This document shows positions 1-9,514 of a stretch of 24,139 nucleotides of DNA, one piece after another (position 1 is the first letter of the stretch; each line of letters begins with the position of its first letter). The stretch is from assembly GCA_036502925.1 (NCBI GenBank), contig DASXXS010000163.1, forward strand, positions 1 through 24,139. The letters are read 5' to 3'. Origin of the DNA: VAZQ01 sp036502925 (lineage in GTDB: Bacteria; Pseudomonadota; Alphaproteobacteria; Rhizobiales; Xanthobacteraceae). The position numbers and the translations under genes are program-made. The notes beneath the pieces were generated by a model that did not search any database, had not been told where the DNA came from, and saw nothing but the letters and a program-made list of their open reading frames with translations.

Positions 1-450
1 ATCTTTCGCGCCAGCGTCGAGGAGCTGACCGCGGAGGACTACAGCGAAGCGCAGCGCGGCGCCTGGATTGCCGCCGCCGACGATGAGGCGGCATTCGGCG
101 CCCGGCTGGGGCAGGGGCTCACGCTGGTCGCCACGCTCGGCGGCTCGGCGGTGGGGTTTGTGTCGCTCAAGGGCGCCGACCATGTCGACCTCCTCTATGT
201 TCATCCGGCCGTGGCCGGGCAGGGGATCGGGGCCATGCTGTGCGATGCGGTCGAGAAGCTCGCCGCCGCGCGCGGCACGCCGCGGCTGACCGCCGATGCG
301 AGCGACAGCGCGTCGGGTTTCTTCGAGCATCGCGGCTATGTGGCGCAGCGCCGCAACACCGTGTCCCTGGGCGATGAGTGGTTCGCCAACACGACCATGG
401 AAAAGCGGTTGACGCCGAAAGGCGGCACGCCAAAAGGAGGCGCATCATGA
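1..450 (+). CDS. GNAT-family N-acetyltransferase, 3' part (5' end outside window)
   Basis: The reading frame is open from the first base and ends with TGA at 448-450, so the N-terminus lies upstream of the window. The visible 149 residues look like the C-terminal half of a GNAT fold: a strand reading VDLLYVHPAVAGQGIGAMLCDAVEKLAA carries the acetyl-CoA pyrophosphate loop (Q/R-x-x-G-x-G/A type, here GQGIG), followed by the typical FFEHRGYVAQRRN beta-turn near the end. Such enzymes move an acetyl group from acetyl-CoA to an amine; the substrate cannot be told from the sequence. The stop overlaps the start of the next small gene (ATGA), so the two are probably co-translated, and both lie just upstream of cimA in one likely operon. 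Confidence 0.85.
   Translation: MFRASVEELTAEDYSEAQRGAWIAAADDEAAFGARLGQGLTLVATLGGSAVGFVSLKGADHVDLLYVHPAVAGQGIGAMLCDAVEKLAAARGTPRLTADASDSASGFFEHRGYVAQRRNTVSLGDEWFANTTMEKRLTPKGGTPKGGAS
432..439 (+). promoter_or_regulatory. Strong Shine-Dalgarno site for the 37-residue membrane peptide
   Basis: AAAGGAGG, near-complete anti-16S complementarity, ends 7 bases before the ATG at 447. It lies inside the 3' end of the acetyltransferase gene and decides the start of the small downstream ORF against an upstream in-frame ATG at 378. Confidence 0.7.
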
Positions 451-560
451 GCAAGCCCGATACGCCGTTTCCGCGCCACTGGCTCTACTACATCGTGCTC
501 AAATACGCGGTGATCGCGGCGGCGGTGCTGCTGGCGCTTTACATCGCCTACCACGTGTGA
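447..560 (+). CDS. Single-pass membrane microprotein (37 aa), function unknown
   Basis: A 37-codon ORF whose start (ATG 447) overlaps the stop of the acetyltransferase gene as ATGA and is preceded by an excellent ribosome binding site. The peptide has a short polar N-terminus (MSKPDTPFPRHW) and then one hydrophobic stretch of about 20 residues (YYIVLKYAVIAAAVLLALYIAYHV) that would span the inner membrane and ends almost at the C-terminus. I do not recognise the family. cimA follows after 9 bases, so it sits inside the operon. Reality as a gene rests on the ribosome site, the coupling and the clean transmembrane segment, not on homology. Confidence 0.65.
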   Translation: MSKPDTPFPRHWLYYIVLKYAVIAAAVLLALYIAYHV

Positions 561-569
561 GTACCGCCA

Positions 570-2177
570 ATGTCCGGTGAAATGACCCGCGAGCGTCTCC
601 ATCTCTACGACACGACGCTGCGCGACGGCGCGCAGACCAACGGCGTCGACTTCACGCTGCACGACAAGGTTGCCATCGCGGGGATGCTCGACGAGCTCGG
701 CATCGATTATGTGGAGGGCGGCTATCCGGGCGCCAATCCGATCGACACGGAGCTGTTCGCGCAGAGCCGCCAGCTCAAGACGACGTTCACGGCGTTCGGC
801 ATGACGCGCCGCCCCGGCCGCTCGGCCTCCAACGATCCGGGCCTCAAGGCGCTGCTCGACGCCAAGGCCGATGCCATCTGCTTCGTCGCGAAATCCTGGG
901 ACTATCATGTGCGCGTCGCGCTCGAATGCACGCTTGAGGAAAATCTCGCCTCGATCCGCGACAGCATTCGCGCCGCCAGGGCCGCCGGCCGCGAAGTGTT
1001 GCTCGACTGCGAGCATTTCTTCGACGGCTACAAGGCCAATCCGCAATATGCGCTCGCCTGCGCCCAGGCGGCCTACGAGGAGGGTGCGCGCTGGGTCGTG
1101 CTGTGCGACACCAATGGCGGAACGCTGCCCCACGAGGTGGAGAAGATCGTCGCCGAGGTGGTCAAGCGCGTGCCCGGCGACCATGTCGGCATCCATGCCC
1201 ACAATGACACCGAGCAGGGGGTCGCCAATTCGCTCGCCGCCGTGCTGGCCGGCGCGCGCCAGATCCAGGGCACCCTGAACGGGCTCGGCGAGCGCTGCGG
1301 CAATGCCAACCTGGTCTCCATCATTCCGACCCTCAAGCTCAAGCCGCAGTTCTCGGAGAAGTTCGAGATCGGCGTCTCGCAGGAGAAGCTCGCGAGCCTC
1401 ACCCATGTCTCGCGCGTGCTCGACGAGATGCTCAACCGCGCGCCCAACCGTCACGCCCCCTATGTGGGCGCCAGCGCGTTTGCGACCAAGGCCGGCATTC
1501 ATGCTTCCGCCATCCTCAAGGAGCCGGCCACCTACGAGCATGTTGCCCCCGACGCTGTCGGCAACCGGCGCAGGCTCATGGTCTCCGACCAGGGCGGCAA
1601 GTCCAACGTCCTGTTCGAGCTCGAGCGCATCGGCATCAAGGTCGACAAGGACGATTCCCGCATCGCCGCGCTGCTCGAGGAGGTCAAGCAGCGCGAGGCG
1701 GTCGGCTATGCGTATGAGGCGGCGGACGCCTCCTTCGAGCTCCTGGCCCGCCGCATGCTCGGCAAGGTGCCGAACTATTTCGACGTCACCCAGTTCGACG
1801 TGAATATCGAGCAGCGTATCAACGCCAAGGGGGAACGCGTCACCGTGAGCATGGCCGTGGTCAAGGTGAGGGTCGACGGCAAGGACCTGATTTCCGCCGG
1901 CGAGGGCAACGGTCCGGTCAATGCCTTGGACGTCGCGCTGCGCAAGGATATCGGCAAGTATCAAAGCTATATCGAGGGGCTCGAGCTCACCGACTACCGG
2001 GTGCGCATCCTCAACGGCGGCACGCAGGCGGTGACGCGCGTGCTGATCGAAAGCCAGGACGAAACCGGCGAGCGCTGGACCACGGTCGGGGTTTCGCCCA
2101 ACATCATCGATGCCTCGTTCCAGGCGCTGATGGATTCGATCATCTACAAGCTGGTCAAGTCCGGTGCCTCCCCGTGA
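570..2177 (+). CDS. cimA: Citramalate synthase
   Basis: 535 residues, the usual length of the long LeuA-like citramalate synthases. These enzymes condense pyruvate with acetyl-CoA to (R)-citramalate, giving a threonine-independent route to 2-oxobutyrate and isoleucine in the cytoplasm. The N-terminal HMGL-type TIM barrel starts with YDTTLRDGAQT (residues 13-23; Asp14 and Arg18 at the metal/substrate site) and carries the metal-binding HAHND at 209-213 followed by the QGTLNGLGERCGNANL signature. The last ~140 residues (from about DVTQFDVNIEQR) form the LeuA-type regulatory dimer domain, including an LNGGTQAVTRVLIES segment. A second ATG at 582 is possible; the first was kept because the upstream gene ends only 9 bases earlier. 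2-Isopropylmalate synthase is the main alternative, but the YEGGYPGANP-like and NGVDF features and the length fit the CimA clade. Confidence 0.9.
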   Translation: MSGEMTRERLHLYDTTLRDGAQTNGVDFTLHDKVAIAGMLDELGIDYVEGGYPGANPIDTELFAQSRQLKTTFTAFGMTRRPGRSASNDPGLKALLDAKADAICFVAKSWDYHVRVALECTLEENLASIRDSIRAARAAGREVLLDCEHFFDGYKANPQYALACAQAAYEEGARWVVLCDTNGGTLPHEVEKIVAEVVKRVPGDHVGIHAHNDTEQGVANSLAAVLAGARQIQGTLNGLGERCGNANLVSIIPTLKLKPQFSEKFEIGVSQEKLASLTHVSRVLDEMLNRAPNRHAPYVGASAFATKAGIHASAILKEPATYEHVAPDAVGNRRRLMVSDQGGKSNVLFELERIGIKVDKDDSRIAALLEEVKQREAVGYAYEAADASFELLARRMLGKVPNYFDVTQFDVNIEQRINAKGERVTVSMAVVKVRVDGKDLISAGEGNGPVNALDVALRKDIGKYQSYIEGLELTDYRVRILNGGTQAVTRVLIESQDETGERWTTVGVSPNIIDASFQALMDSIIYKLVKSGASP

Positions 2178-2201
2178 GATGAATCGGGAGACTCCCCGTC
2201 C

Positions 2202-2585
2202 ATGATCGACCACGTCTCCATCGCGGTACGCGATCTCGATGCGATGGGCCGCTTTTACGAAGCCGTGCTCCACACGCTCGGCTACCGCAAGCTGCGGGTG
2301 GCGGCGAGCACGCTCGGCTTCGGCAAGCCCTATCCCGAATTCTGGCTCAATCACCGGCCCGGGACGGCACCGCCTCAGGCCGATAGCGGACACCACGTTT
2401 GTCTCAGGGCGCCGGACATGAAGGCCGTCGAGGCCTTTCACGCGGCGGCACTGCAGGCGGGCGGCAGCTGCGACGGCGCCCCCGGCTTGCGGCCGGAATA
2501 TTCCGAAGGCTATTACGCCGCCTTCGTTCGCGATCCCGAGGGCAACCGCATCGAGGCTGTCACGTTTCTCAAAGGCCCGAGGTAG
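2202..2585 (+). CDS. VOC-family (glyoxalase/dioxygenase-fold) protein
   Basis: 127 residues with the two beta-alpha-beta-beta-beta modules of the vicinal oxygen chelate superfamily. The first begins MIDHVSIAVRDLDAMGRFYEAVL and the second HHVCLRAPDMKAVEAFHAAAL. Candidate metal ligands are His4, His65 and Glu118 (in GNRIEAVTF), the usual H/H/E set. The FYE...LGY and AFVRDPEGNRIE signatures match the lactoylglutathione lyase-like group, but the substrate is unknown. It follows cimA by 24 bases with a modest GGGAG ribosome site, so it is likely the last gene of that operon. It faces the LOG-family gene, from which it is separated by only 16 bases. Confidence 0.8.
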   Translation: MIDHVSIAVRDLDAMGRFYEAVLHTLGYRKLRVAASTLGFGKPYPEFWLNHRPGTAPPQADSGHHVCLRAPDMKAVEAFHAAALQAGGSCDGAPGLRPEYSEGYYAAFVRDPEGNRIEAVTFLKGPR

Positions 2586-2601
2586 CCCCCGGCGAGCCCG
2601 C

Positions 2602-3207
2602 TCACAACTGATCGACGGCGGCGGCCTTCATTTCCTTGTCCGGCTCCGACAGCTCGCGCGCGGCCGCGAGCAGCTTGGGCAGGATGTCCTCGATGCGATC
2701 GGCGACCAGAAGATTGACGTTGAGGCCGGCGCGGATGAATTCGACCTTTTCCATGTGGTCGAGCAGCGCGCACAGCGGATCCCAGAAGCGATCGATATTG
2801 GCGATCAGGATCGGCTTGCGGTGGCGGCCGAGCTGCGCCCAGGTCAGCTGCTCGACCAGCTCCTCCAGCGTGCCGACGCCGCCCGGCAGCGCCACAAAGG
2901 CGTCGGCGCGCTCGAACATCAGCTGTTTGCGCTCGTGCAGGTCGCGCGTGATGATCCGCTCCTGCACGCGCATCAGCATATGCTCGCGATCGGTCAGGAA
3001 TTCGGGGATGATCCCGGTGACACAGCCGCCGTGGTCGAGGACGGCTTCGGCGCATGCCCCCATCAGGCCGGCCGAGCCGCCGCCGTAAACGAGCCTGATG
3101 TGGTTTTCCGCCAGGATCCGGCCGAACCGGCGCGCTGCCTGCATGAAAGCCGGGTTGGTGCCCGGACCGGAGCCGCAATAGACGCAGATTGATTTGATTT
3201 TGCTCAT
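2602..3207 (-). CDS. LOG-family protein (TIGR00730 type), cytokinin riboside 5'-monophosphate phosphoribohydrolase-like
   Basis: 201 residues from the ATG at 3207 (MSKIKSICVYCGSGPG). The frame is open upstream, but the Rossmann strand KSICVYCGSG is the normal family N-terminus, so the shorter start is preferred. The family hallmark PGGVGTLEE is present, with a conserved upstream YGGGSAGLMG. LOG-family enzymes cleave nucleoside 5'-monophosphates to base plus ribose 5-phosphate; some make active cytokinins, while many bacterial members probably act in nucleotide salvage. They are often wrongly called lysine decarboxylases. The gene stands alone, divergent from the Atm1-type exporter across a 277-base gap. 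Confidence 0.88.
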   Translation of the reverse strand: MSKIKSICVYCGSGPGTNPAFMQAARRFGRILAENHIRLVYGGGSAGLMGACAEAVLDHGGCVTGIIPEFLTDREHMLMRVQERIITRDLHERKQLMFERADAFVALPGGVGTLEELVEQLTWAQLGRHRKPILIANIDRFWDPLCALLDHMEKVEFIRAGLNVNLLVADRIEDILPKLLAAARELSEPDKEMKAAAVDQL

Positions 3208-3357
3208 GGGGATTCCGACTAGTCCCTGCATGTGGCGCTGGGGGTCGAGGCCGTCAAGCGGCCCGCCTTGTTTGCACCGCAATAGTGGCCGCGCCGGCGC
3301 GCGTTCATCAGCACATTTTGCGGCCGCTATCGAGGCCGGGCCCGCGCGGACCTTACG

Positions 3358-3393
3358 GGAACGTCATGGAACCTTCTTGGAACTTTCTTGGCA
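3358..3393 (+). promoter_or_regulatory. Helically phased GGAAC repeats upstream of the ABC exporter
   Basis: GGAAC occurs at 3358-3362, 3368-3372 and 3379-3383, at 10- and 11-base steps, and a fourth degenerate copy (GGCAG) begins at 3390. The last two full copies are part of an 11-base tandem unit TGGAAC(C/T)TTCT. The block lies about 92 bases before the exporter start and about 150 bases from the divergent LOG gene. One-turn spacing suggests adjacent protein sites on one DNA face. I cannot name a regulator. Confidence 0.35.
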
Positions 3394-3484
3394 GGTGGCT
3401 GGCGCCGGAAAATGCTCTATATGAGTCGAACTCGACGGTCCCCGTTCGCGCGGCCGTCGTAAGGCCGGGCTCCTTGACGATCGA

Positions 3485-5482
<1,998 letters not shown>

Positions 5483-5503
5483 AGGGGTTACGCGTCAAGC
5501 AAG

Positions 5504-5629
5504 TCTTGTAGCCCGGATGGAGCCAACGGGTCGGCGCGAAGCGGCGCCCGATGATAAACTCCGCGCAATCCGGGAACAGCGGTCCCGCATTACGCTCTGC
5601 TTCATGCGGGAGCCGCAGGTGCTACAAGA
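5504..5629. repeat. Inverted pair of GTAG-headed REP-like palindromes (BIME-like)
   Basis: The block is bounded by a perfect 9-base inverted repeat, TCTTGTAGC (5504-5512) and GCTACAAGA (5621-5629). The left unit reads GTAG (5508-5511), then CCCGGAT (5512-5518) pairing with ATCCGGG (5568-5574), with a GC-rich inner hairpin. The right unit, on the other strand, has GTAG (CTAC at 5622-5625), then CCCGCAT (5584-5590) pairing with ATGCGGG (5604-5610). GTAG followed by an imperfect palindrome is the known form of REP sequences mobilised by RAYT (TnpA-REP) transposases. It lies between the exporter and psd, where it could also end transcription or stabilise mRNA. Confidence 0.7.
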
Positions 5630-5660
5630 TTTCTTTGCAATGCAGCCGTCGTGAGAGTTC

Positions 5661-6359
5661 ATGTCCATCGTCAACTCGATCCGCTCGCAGCTGGTGCCGA
5701 TCCACCGTGAGGGCTATCCGTTCATCGGCAGCTTCGCGCTGGCGAGCCTGATCCTGTTCCTGGTCTGGGCACCGCTCGGCTGGATCGGCACCGTCCTGAC
5801 GATCTGGTGCGCCCTGTTCTTCCGCGACCCGGTGCGCGTGACCCCGGTGCGCGAGGGCATCGTGGTCGCGCCGGCCGACGGGCGGATCTCCGCGGTCGGC
5901 AATGCGTCGCCGCCGGGCGAGCTCGATCTCGGTGGGCGGCCGCTGCCGCGGGTATCGATCTTCATGAACGTATTCAATTGCCATGTGAACCGCAGCCCGG
6001 TGAGCGGCCGCATCGATGAGATCATCTATCACGCCGGTTCCTTCATCAGCGCCGATCTCGACAAAGCAAGCGAGGAGAACGAGCGAAACTCCTTTGTGAT
6101 CGCAACCGGCGGCGCGCGCATCGCCGTCGTGCAGATCGCCGGCCTGGTGGCGCGGCGGATCGTCTGCTTTGTGCGCAGGGGCGCCACCGTGGGCGCCGGC
6201 GAGCGCATCGGCATGATCCGGTTCGGTTCACGCGTCGATGTCTATCTGCCCGAAGGCGCGCGGCCGCTGGTGGCCGAGGGCCAGACCGCTATCGCGGGCG
6301 AAACCGTCATTGCCGATCTGCGCACCGGCGACGGCGACCGCGCATTCCGGGTGGGCTGA
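5661..6359 (+). CDS. psd: Phosphatidylserine decarboxylase proenzyme (short, archaeal-type form)
   Basis: 232 residues, typical of the short alphaproteobacterial PSD. The enzyme removes CO2 from phosphatidylserine to give phosphatidylethanolamine at the inner membrane and uses a pyruvoyl group made by self-cleavage. The cleavage site is visible as RFGSR, with Gly189-Ser190, so the beta chain would be residues 1-189 and the alpha chain would begin with pyruvoyl-190. The N-terminus has a hydrophobic membrane segment (FIGSFALASLILFLVWAPLGWIGTVLTIWCALFF), followed by FRDPVR and the conserved VAPADGRIS and NVFNCHVNRSPVSGRI blocks. pssA follows after 54 bases, the usual pairing of the last two steps in PE synthesis. 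Confidence 0.93.
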   Translation: MSIVNSIRSQLVPIHREGYPFIGSFALASLILFLVWAPLGWIGTVLTIWCALFFRDPVRVTPVREGIVVAPADGRISAVGNASPPGELDLGGRPLPRVSIFMNVFNCHVNRSPVSGRIDEIIYHAGSFISADLDKASEENERNSFVIATGGARIAVVQIAGLVARRIVCFVRRGATVGAGERIGMIRFGSRVDVYLPEGARPLVAEGQTAIAGETVIADLRTGDGDRAFRVG

Positions 6360-6413
6360 GCGGCCCGGAAACTCGCCGTAGCGGCGAGATCGCCAAAGGA
6401 CTATATTCCGGCC

Positions 6414-7337
6414 ATGTTCTACCATCGGCCCTTCGAACGCGATCGCCGACGATTGCTGCGCCGCCCGCGCTTCCGCGCCATTCCGGTGCGCACGTTGGTG
6501 CCCAACGTCATCACCTTGCTGGCGCTGTGCGCCGGTCTCACGGCCATTCGGCTGGCCGTGGAGGACAGGCTCGAATGGGCGCTGGCGGCCATCGTCTTTG
6601 CCGCCATGCTGGACGGAGTCGACGGGCGAGTGGCCCGCATGCTCAAGGGCACGTCGCGTTTCGGCGCCGAGCTCGACAGCCTCGCGGATTTCGTCAATTT
6701 CGGCGTCGCGCCGGCGCTGATCCTCTATTTCTGGGGACTGCACGAGCTCAAATCGGCCGGCTGGATTGCCGCCCTGGTGTTCGCGATCTGCGCCGCGCTT
6801 CGGCTGGCCCGCTTCAATGTCATGATCGAGGATCCGGACCGGCCGCCCTGGGCCGGAAACTACTTCGTCGGCGTGCCGGCGCCGGCCGGCGCGATCACGG
6901 TGCTGCTGCCGATCTATGTACAGTTCCTCGGCGTGCCGCATTTCGACTTCGTGGCGCCGGTGAGCTTCCTCTACACCCTGGGCATCGCCTTTCTGATGGT
7001 ATCGCGGTTGCCGGTCTTTTCCGGCAAACGGGTCGGCAAGCGGGTGGCGCCCGAGATGGTGCTGCCGGTCTTCGTCCTGATCGTGCTGTTCTTTGCGCTG
7101 CTCATCTCCTACCCCTGGGAAGTGCTCACCGTGGGCACGCTCGCCTATCTCGCGACCCTGCCGCTCGGCTGGCTGTCCTACCGCAATGCCCAGCGCAAGA
7201 CGGCGGCCGCCACCGCCGCTGGCGTCGCGTCCGCGAGCCCAGCCGGTCCGGCCGCCGTCGCGGCGGAGGCAGCCGCACCGCCCCCACTGGCGGCCGAGCA
7301 TCCGCCCCAATCGGAGCGCCCGACCCGGCTCAACTGA
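6414..7337 (+). CDS. pssA: CDP-diacylglycerol-serine O-phosphatidyltransferase
   Basis: 307 residues. The enzyme transfers the phosphatidyl group from CDP-diacylglycerol to serine, giving phosphatidylserine, the substrate of the Psd encoded just upstream. The CDP-alcohol phosphotransferase signature D-x2-DG-x2-AR-x8-G-x3-D-x3-D is complete: Asp67, Asp70-Gly71, Ala74-Arg75, Gly84, Asp88, Asp92. The N-terminal RRPRFRAIPVRTLVPNVITLLALCAGL is the usual type II PssA start, and several hydrophobic segments follow. The last ~45 residues are Ala/Pro-rich low complexity and probably a disordered cytoplasmic tail, longer than in many homologues. It converges on the GST-like gene with 11 bases between the stops. 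Confidence 0.92.
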   Translation: MFYHRPFERDRRRLLRRPRFRAIPVRTLVPNVITLLALCAGLTAIRLAVEDRLEWALAAIVFAAMLDGVDGRVARMLKGTSRFGAELDSLADFVNFGVAPALILYFWGLHELKSAGWIAALVFAICAALRLARFNVMIEDPDRPPWAGNYFVGVPAPAGAITVLLPIYVQFLGVPHFDFVAPVSFLYTLGIAFLMVSRLPVFSGKRVGKRVAPEMVLPVFVLIVLFFALLISYPWEVLTVGTLAYLATLPLGWLSYRNAQRKTAAATAAGVASASPAGPAAVAAEAAAPPPLAAEHPPQSERPTRLN

Positions 7338-7365
7338 TCCGCTGCGGCCTAGCGTTGCAGCGGAT
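7337..7365. terminator. Inverted repeat between converging pssA and GST-like genes
   Basis: ATCCGCTGC (7337-7345) and GCAGCGGAT (7357-7365) form a perfect 9-base stem with an 11-base loop that spans both stop codons. No T-run follows on either strand, so it is a hairpin that may shield 3' ends or help bidirectional termination, not a classical intrinsic terminator. Confidence 0.4.
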
Positions 7366-7993
7366 GTCCGGGCATCAGGTCGTAGGGATGTTTCCAGCCT
7401 TGCAATGCCTGCATGCGGCCGAGCCAGGCGGCGATGTTCTTGTGCTGGGCGGCAATGTCAAAGCCGAACTCCTCGGGCGGATAGTACAGGTAGCCGACCA
7501 GCGACAGGTCGGCGATGGTCGGCCGCGGCCCGAGCACGAAGTCGCGGCTCGACAGCCGCTGGTCGACGATCGCCAGATTGCCGTCGATCCGCCCTTTGAG
7601 AAATGCCAGCACCGCCGGGTCGCCGGGCGGCTTGGCCAGGAAGCGCAGAAAGCGATAAGGCCCGAGATAGCCGTTCACCTTCTGATTGTCGAAGATGATC
7701 CAGCGCAGGGCTTCGAGTTGCTCGTCCTCGCCGTCGGGCCGAAACTTCCCGGAGCGCCCGGCTAGATAGGACAGGATGACGCCCGACTGGCTGAGCTTGC
7801 GGCTTCCGTGCACGAGCACCGGCGCCTCGCCCATCTCGTTGACGTTGGTCCGATAGGCGGGCATGCGCTGTTCGCCCTTGACGAAGAAGTCGACCCAGAT
7901 CGGCTCCCAGTCGGCACCGATGAGATTGAGCATCAGGGCGACCCGATAAGCGTTGCCGGATTGGGCAAAGCAGTAGAGCTGGTACTCGGCCAC
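7349..7993 (-). CDS. Glutathione S-transferase family protein
   Basis: 214 residues. The N-terminal thioredoxin-like domain opens with AEYQLYCFAQSGNAYRVALMLNLIGADWE; the Ser in QSGNAYR is in the place of the GST catalytic Ser/Cys. It continues to the glutathione-contacting APVLVHGSRKLSQSGVILSYLA (cis-Pro and SQS motif). The C-terminal helical domain includes FVLGPRPTIADLSLVGYLYY, the usual N-capping box. The start is taken as GTG at 7993, 14 bases after the mmsA stop, because the beta1 strand follows at once; no better ATG exists in front of that strand. The substrate is unknown. Position suggests co-transcription with mmsA. Confidence 0.83.
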   Translation of the reverse strand: MAEYQLYCFAQSGNAYRVALMLNLIGADWEPIWVDFFVKGEQRMPAYRTNVNEMGEAPVLVHGSRKLSQSGVILSYLAGRSGKFRPDGEDEQLEALRWIIFDNQKVNGYLGPYRFLRFLAKPPGDPAVLAFLKGRIDGNLAIVDQRLSSRDFVLGPRPTIADLSLVGYLYYPPEEFGFDIAAQHKNIAAWLGRMQALQGWKHPYDLMPGHPLQR

Positions 7994-8007
7994 GGGATTG
8001 CGCTTTC

Positions 8008-9504
8008 TCACTTCATCGTGGGGATGACGAAATCGGCGCCCTCCTTGGTGCCGGAAGGCCAGCGGGCGGTCACGGTCTTGGTCTTGGTGTAGAAGCGGAT
8101 CGCGTCGGGGCCGTGCTGGTTGAGGTCGCCGAAGCCCGACTGCTTCCAGCCGCCGAACGTGTAATAGGAAAGCGGCACCGGGACGGCGAAATTTACTCCT
8201 ACCATGCCGACGTTCACGCGGCTGGTGAAGTCGCGCGCGGTGTCGCCGTCGCGGGTGAAGATCGCTACGCCGTTGCCGTAATCGTGCTCCGAAGGCAGCC
8301 GCACGGCCTCCTCGTAATCCTTGGCGCGCACGACCGAGAGCACCGGCCCGAAAATCTCTTCCTTGTAGATGCGCATATGCGGCTCGACCTGGTCGAACAG
8401 GCAGCCGCCCATGAAGAATCCGCGCTCGTAGCCCTGCAGCTTGAAGCCGCGGCCGTCGACCTTGAGCTTGGCGCCTTCCTTTATGCCGAGCTCGACATAG
8501 CTTCTCACCTTGTCGAGATGCGTGCCGCTGACGAGCGGACCGTAATCGGCCTGCGCGTCGCTCGAGAGACCGATCTTGAGGCTCTCCACCCGCGGAATGA
8601 GCCGCTCGAGCAGGGCGTCCGCGGTCTGGCGGCCGACCGGCACCGCCACCGATACGGCCATGCAACGCTCGCCTGCCGAGCCGTAGCCGGCGCCGATTAG
8701 CGCATCGACGGCCTGGTCCAGGTCCGCATCCGGCATGACGATCATGTGGTTCTTGGCGCCGCCGAAACACTGCATGCGCTTTCCCTTGGCGCAGCCGGCG
8801 GCATAGATGTGCCCGGCCACGGCCGAGGAGCCGACGAAGCCGATGGCCGCGATGCGCGGGTCGTTCAACAGCGCTTCCACCGCCTCGCGGCCGCCATTGA
8901 CCACATTGAGCACGCCGGACGGCAGCCCGGCCTCGACCAGCAATTGGGCTAGCCGCATCGGCACCGAAGGGTCGCGCTCCGACGGCTTGAGGATGAACGC
9001 GTTGCCGCAGGCGAGCGCCGGCGCGAACTTCCACATCGGAATCATTGCCGGGAAGTTGAACGGCGTAATGCCGGCGACGACGCCGAGCGGCTGGCGCATG
9101 GAATAGAGGTCGATGCCGGGGCCGGCGCCTTCGGTGAATTCGCCCTTGAGGAGGTGGGGGATGCCGCAGGCGAACTCGGCGACTTCGAGACCGCGCTGGA
9201 TATCGCCGCGCGCATCCGCGAGCGTCTTGCCGTGCTCGCCGGAGAGGAGCCGGGCAAGCGCGTCGAGCTCCCGCTGCACGAGCTCGACAAACTTGAACAG
9301 CACGCGCGCGCGCCGTTGCGGGTTGGTCGCGGCCCAGGCCGGCTGGGCGGCCTGTGCCAGCGCGATCGCGCGCTCGACTTCCGCGGGATCCGCAAAGGCG
9401 ACCTTGGCCTGCACCTCGCCGGTATTCGGATCATAGACGTCCCCGGTGCGACCGGACGTGCCCGCGACCTCCTTCCCGCCGATGAAATGGCCGATCAAAC
9501 GCAT
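8008..9504 (-). CDS. mmsA: Methylmalonate-semialdehyde dehydrogenase (CoA-acylating)
   Basis: 498 residues, the normal length for this aldehyde dehydrogenase branch. It oxidises methylmalonate semialdehyde and malonate semialdehyde with NAD+ and CoA to propionyl-CoA and acetyl-CoA in valine, beta-alanine and inositol breakdown. The start MRLIGHFIGGKEVAG at 9504 has a GGAGG site 5 bases upstream, and the frame's longer upstream extension is rejected. Visible blocks are PLGVVAGITPFNFPAMIPMW, the FILKPSERDPS cofactor segment, GFVGSSAVAGHIY, the KRMQCFGGAKNHMIV block typical of MmsA in place of the usual catalytic-Glu ELGGK, and the nucleophile Cys281 in GSAGERCMAV. The lack of the general-base Glu fits the CoA-dependent mechanism. 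Confidence 0.93.
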   Translation of the reverse strand: MRLIGHFIGGKEVAGTSGRTGDVYDPNTGEVQAKVAFADPAEVERAIALAQAAQPAWAATNPQRRARVLFKFVELVQRELDALARLLSGEHGKTLADARGDIQRGLEVAEFACGIPHLLKGEFTEGAGPGIDLYSMRQPLGVVAGITPFNFPAMIPMWKFAPALACGNAFILKPSERDPSVPMRLAQLLVEAGLPSGVLNVVNGGREAVEALLNDPRIAAIGFVGSSAVAGHIYAAGCAKGKRMQCFGGAKNHMIVMPDADLDQAVDALIGAGYGSAGERCMAVSVAVPVGRQTADALLERLIPRVESLKIGLSSDAQADYGPLVSGTHLDKVRSYVELGIKEGAKLKVDGRGFKLQGYERGFFMGGCLFDQVEPHMRIYKEEIFGPVLSVVRAKDYEEAVRLPSEHDYGNGVAIFTRDGDTARDFTSRVNVGMVGVNFAVPVPLSYYTFGGWKQSGFGDLNQHGPDAIRFYTKTKTVTARWPSGTKEGADFVIPTMK

Positions 9505-9509
9505 CGCCG

Positions 9510-9514
9510 CCTCC
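9510..9514 (-). promoter_or_regulatory. Ribosome binding site deciding the mmsA start
   Basis: GGAGG on the minus strand, 5 bases before the ATG at 9504. It fixes the start inside a frame that stays open far upstream. Confidence 0.65.

Noticed and set aside
336..2441. 701-codon open frame antisense to cimA
   Set aside because: It mirrors cimA codon by codon in a high-GC genome, has Arg/Glu/His-rich shadow composition and no recognisable domain; the + strand frame has clear CimA motifs.
3358..3400. GGAAC boxes as a general-stress (EcfG) sigma promoter
   Set aside because: EcfG promoters need CGTT about 16-17 bases after GGAAC. None of the three boxes has it, so I treat them as repeats or operator candidates.
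3388..3422. TTGGCA...CTATAT as the exporter promoter
   Set aside because: The two elements are over 20 bases apart, outside the usual 16-18 spacing.
7349..9034. 561-codon frame that appears to fuse part of mmsA (wrong frame) to the GST-like protein
   Set aside because: The first two thirds are a frame-shifted reading of mmsA. The real proteins are MmsA (stop at 8008) and a GST starting at GTG 7993; there is no real fusion.
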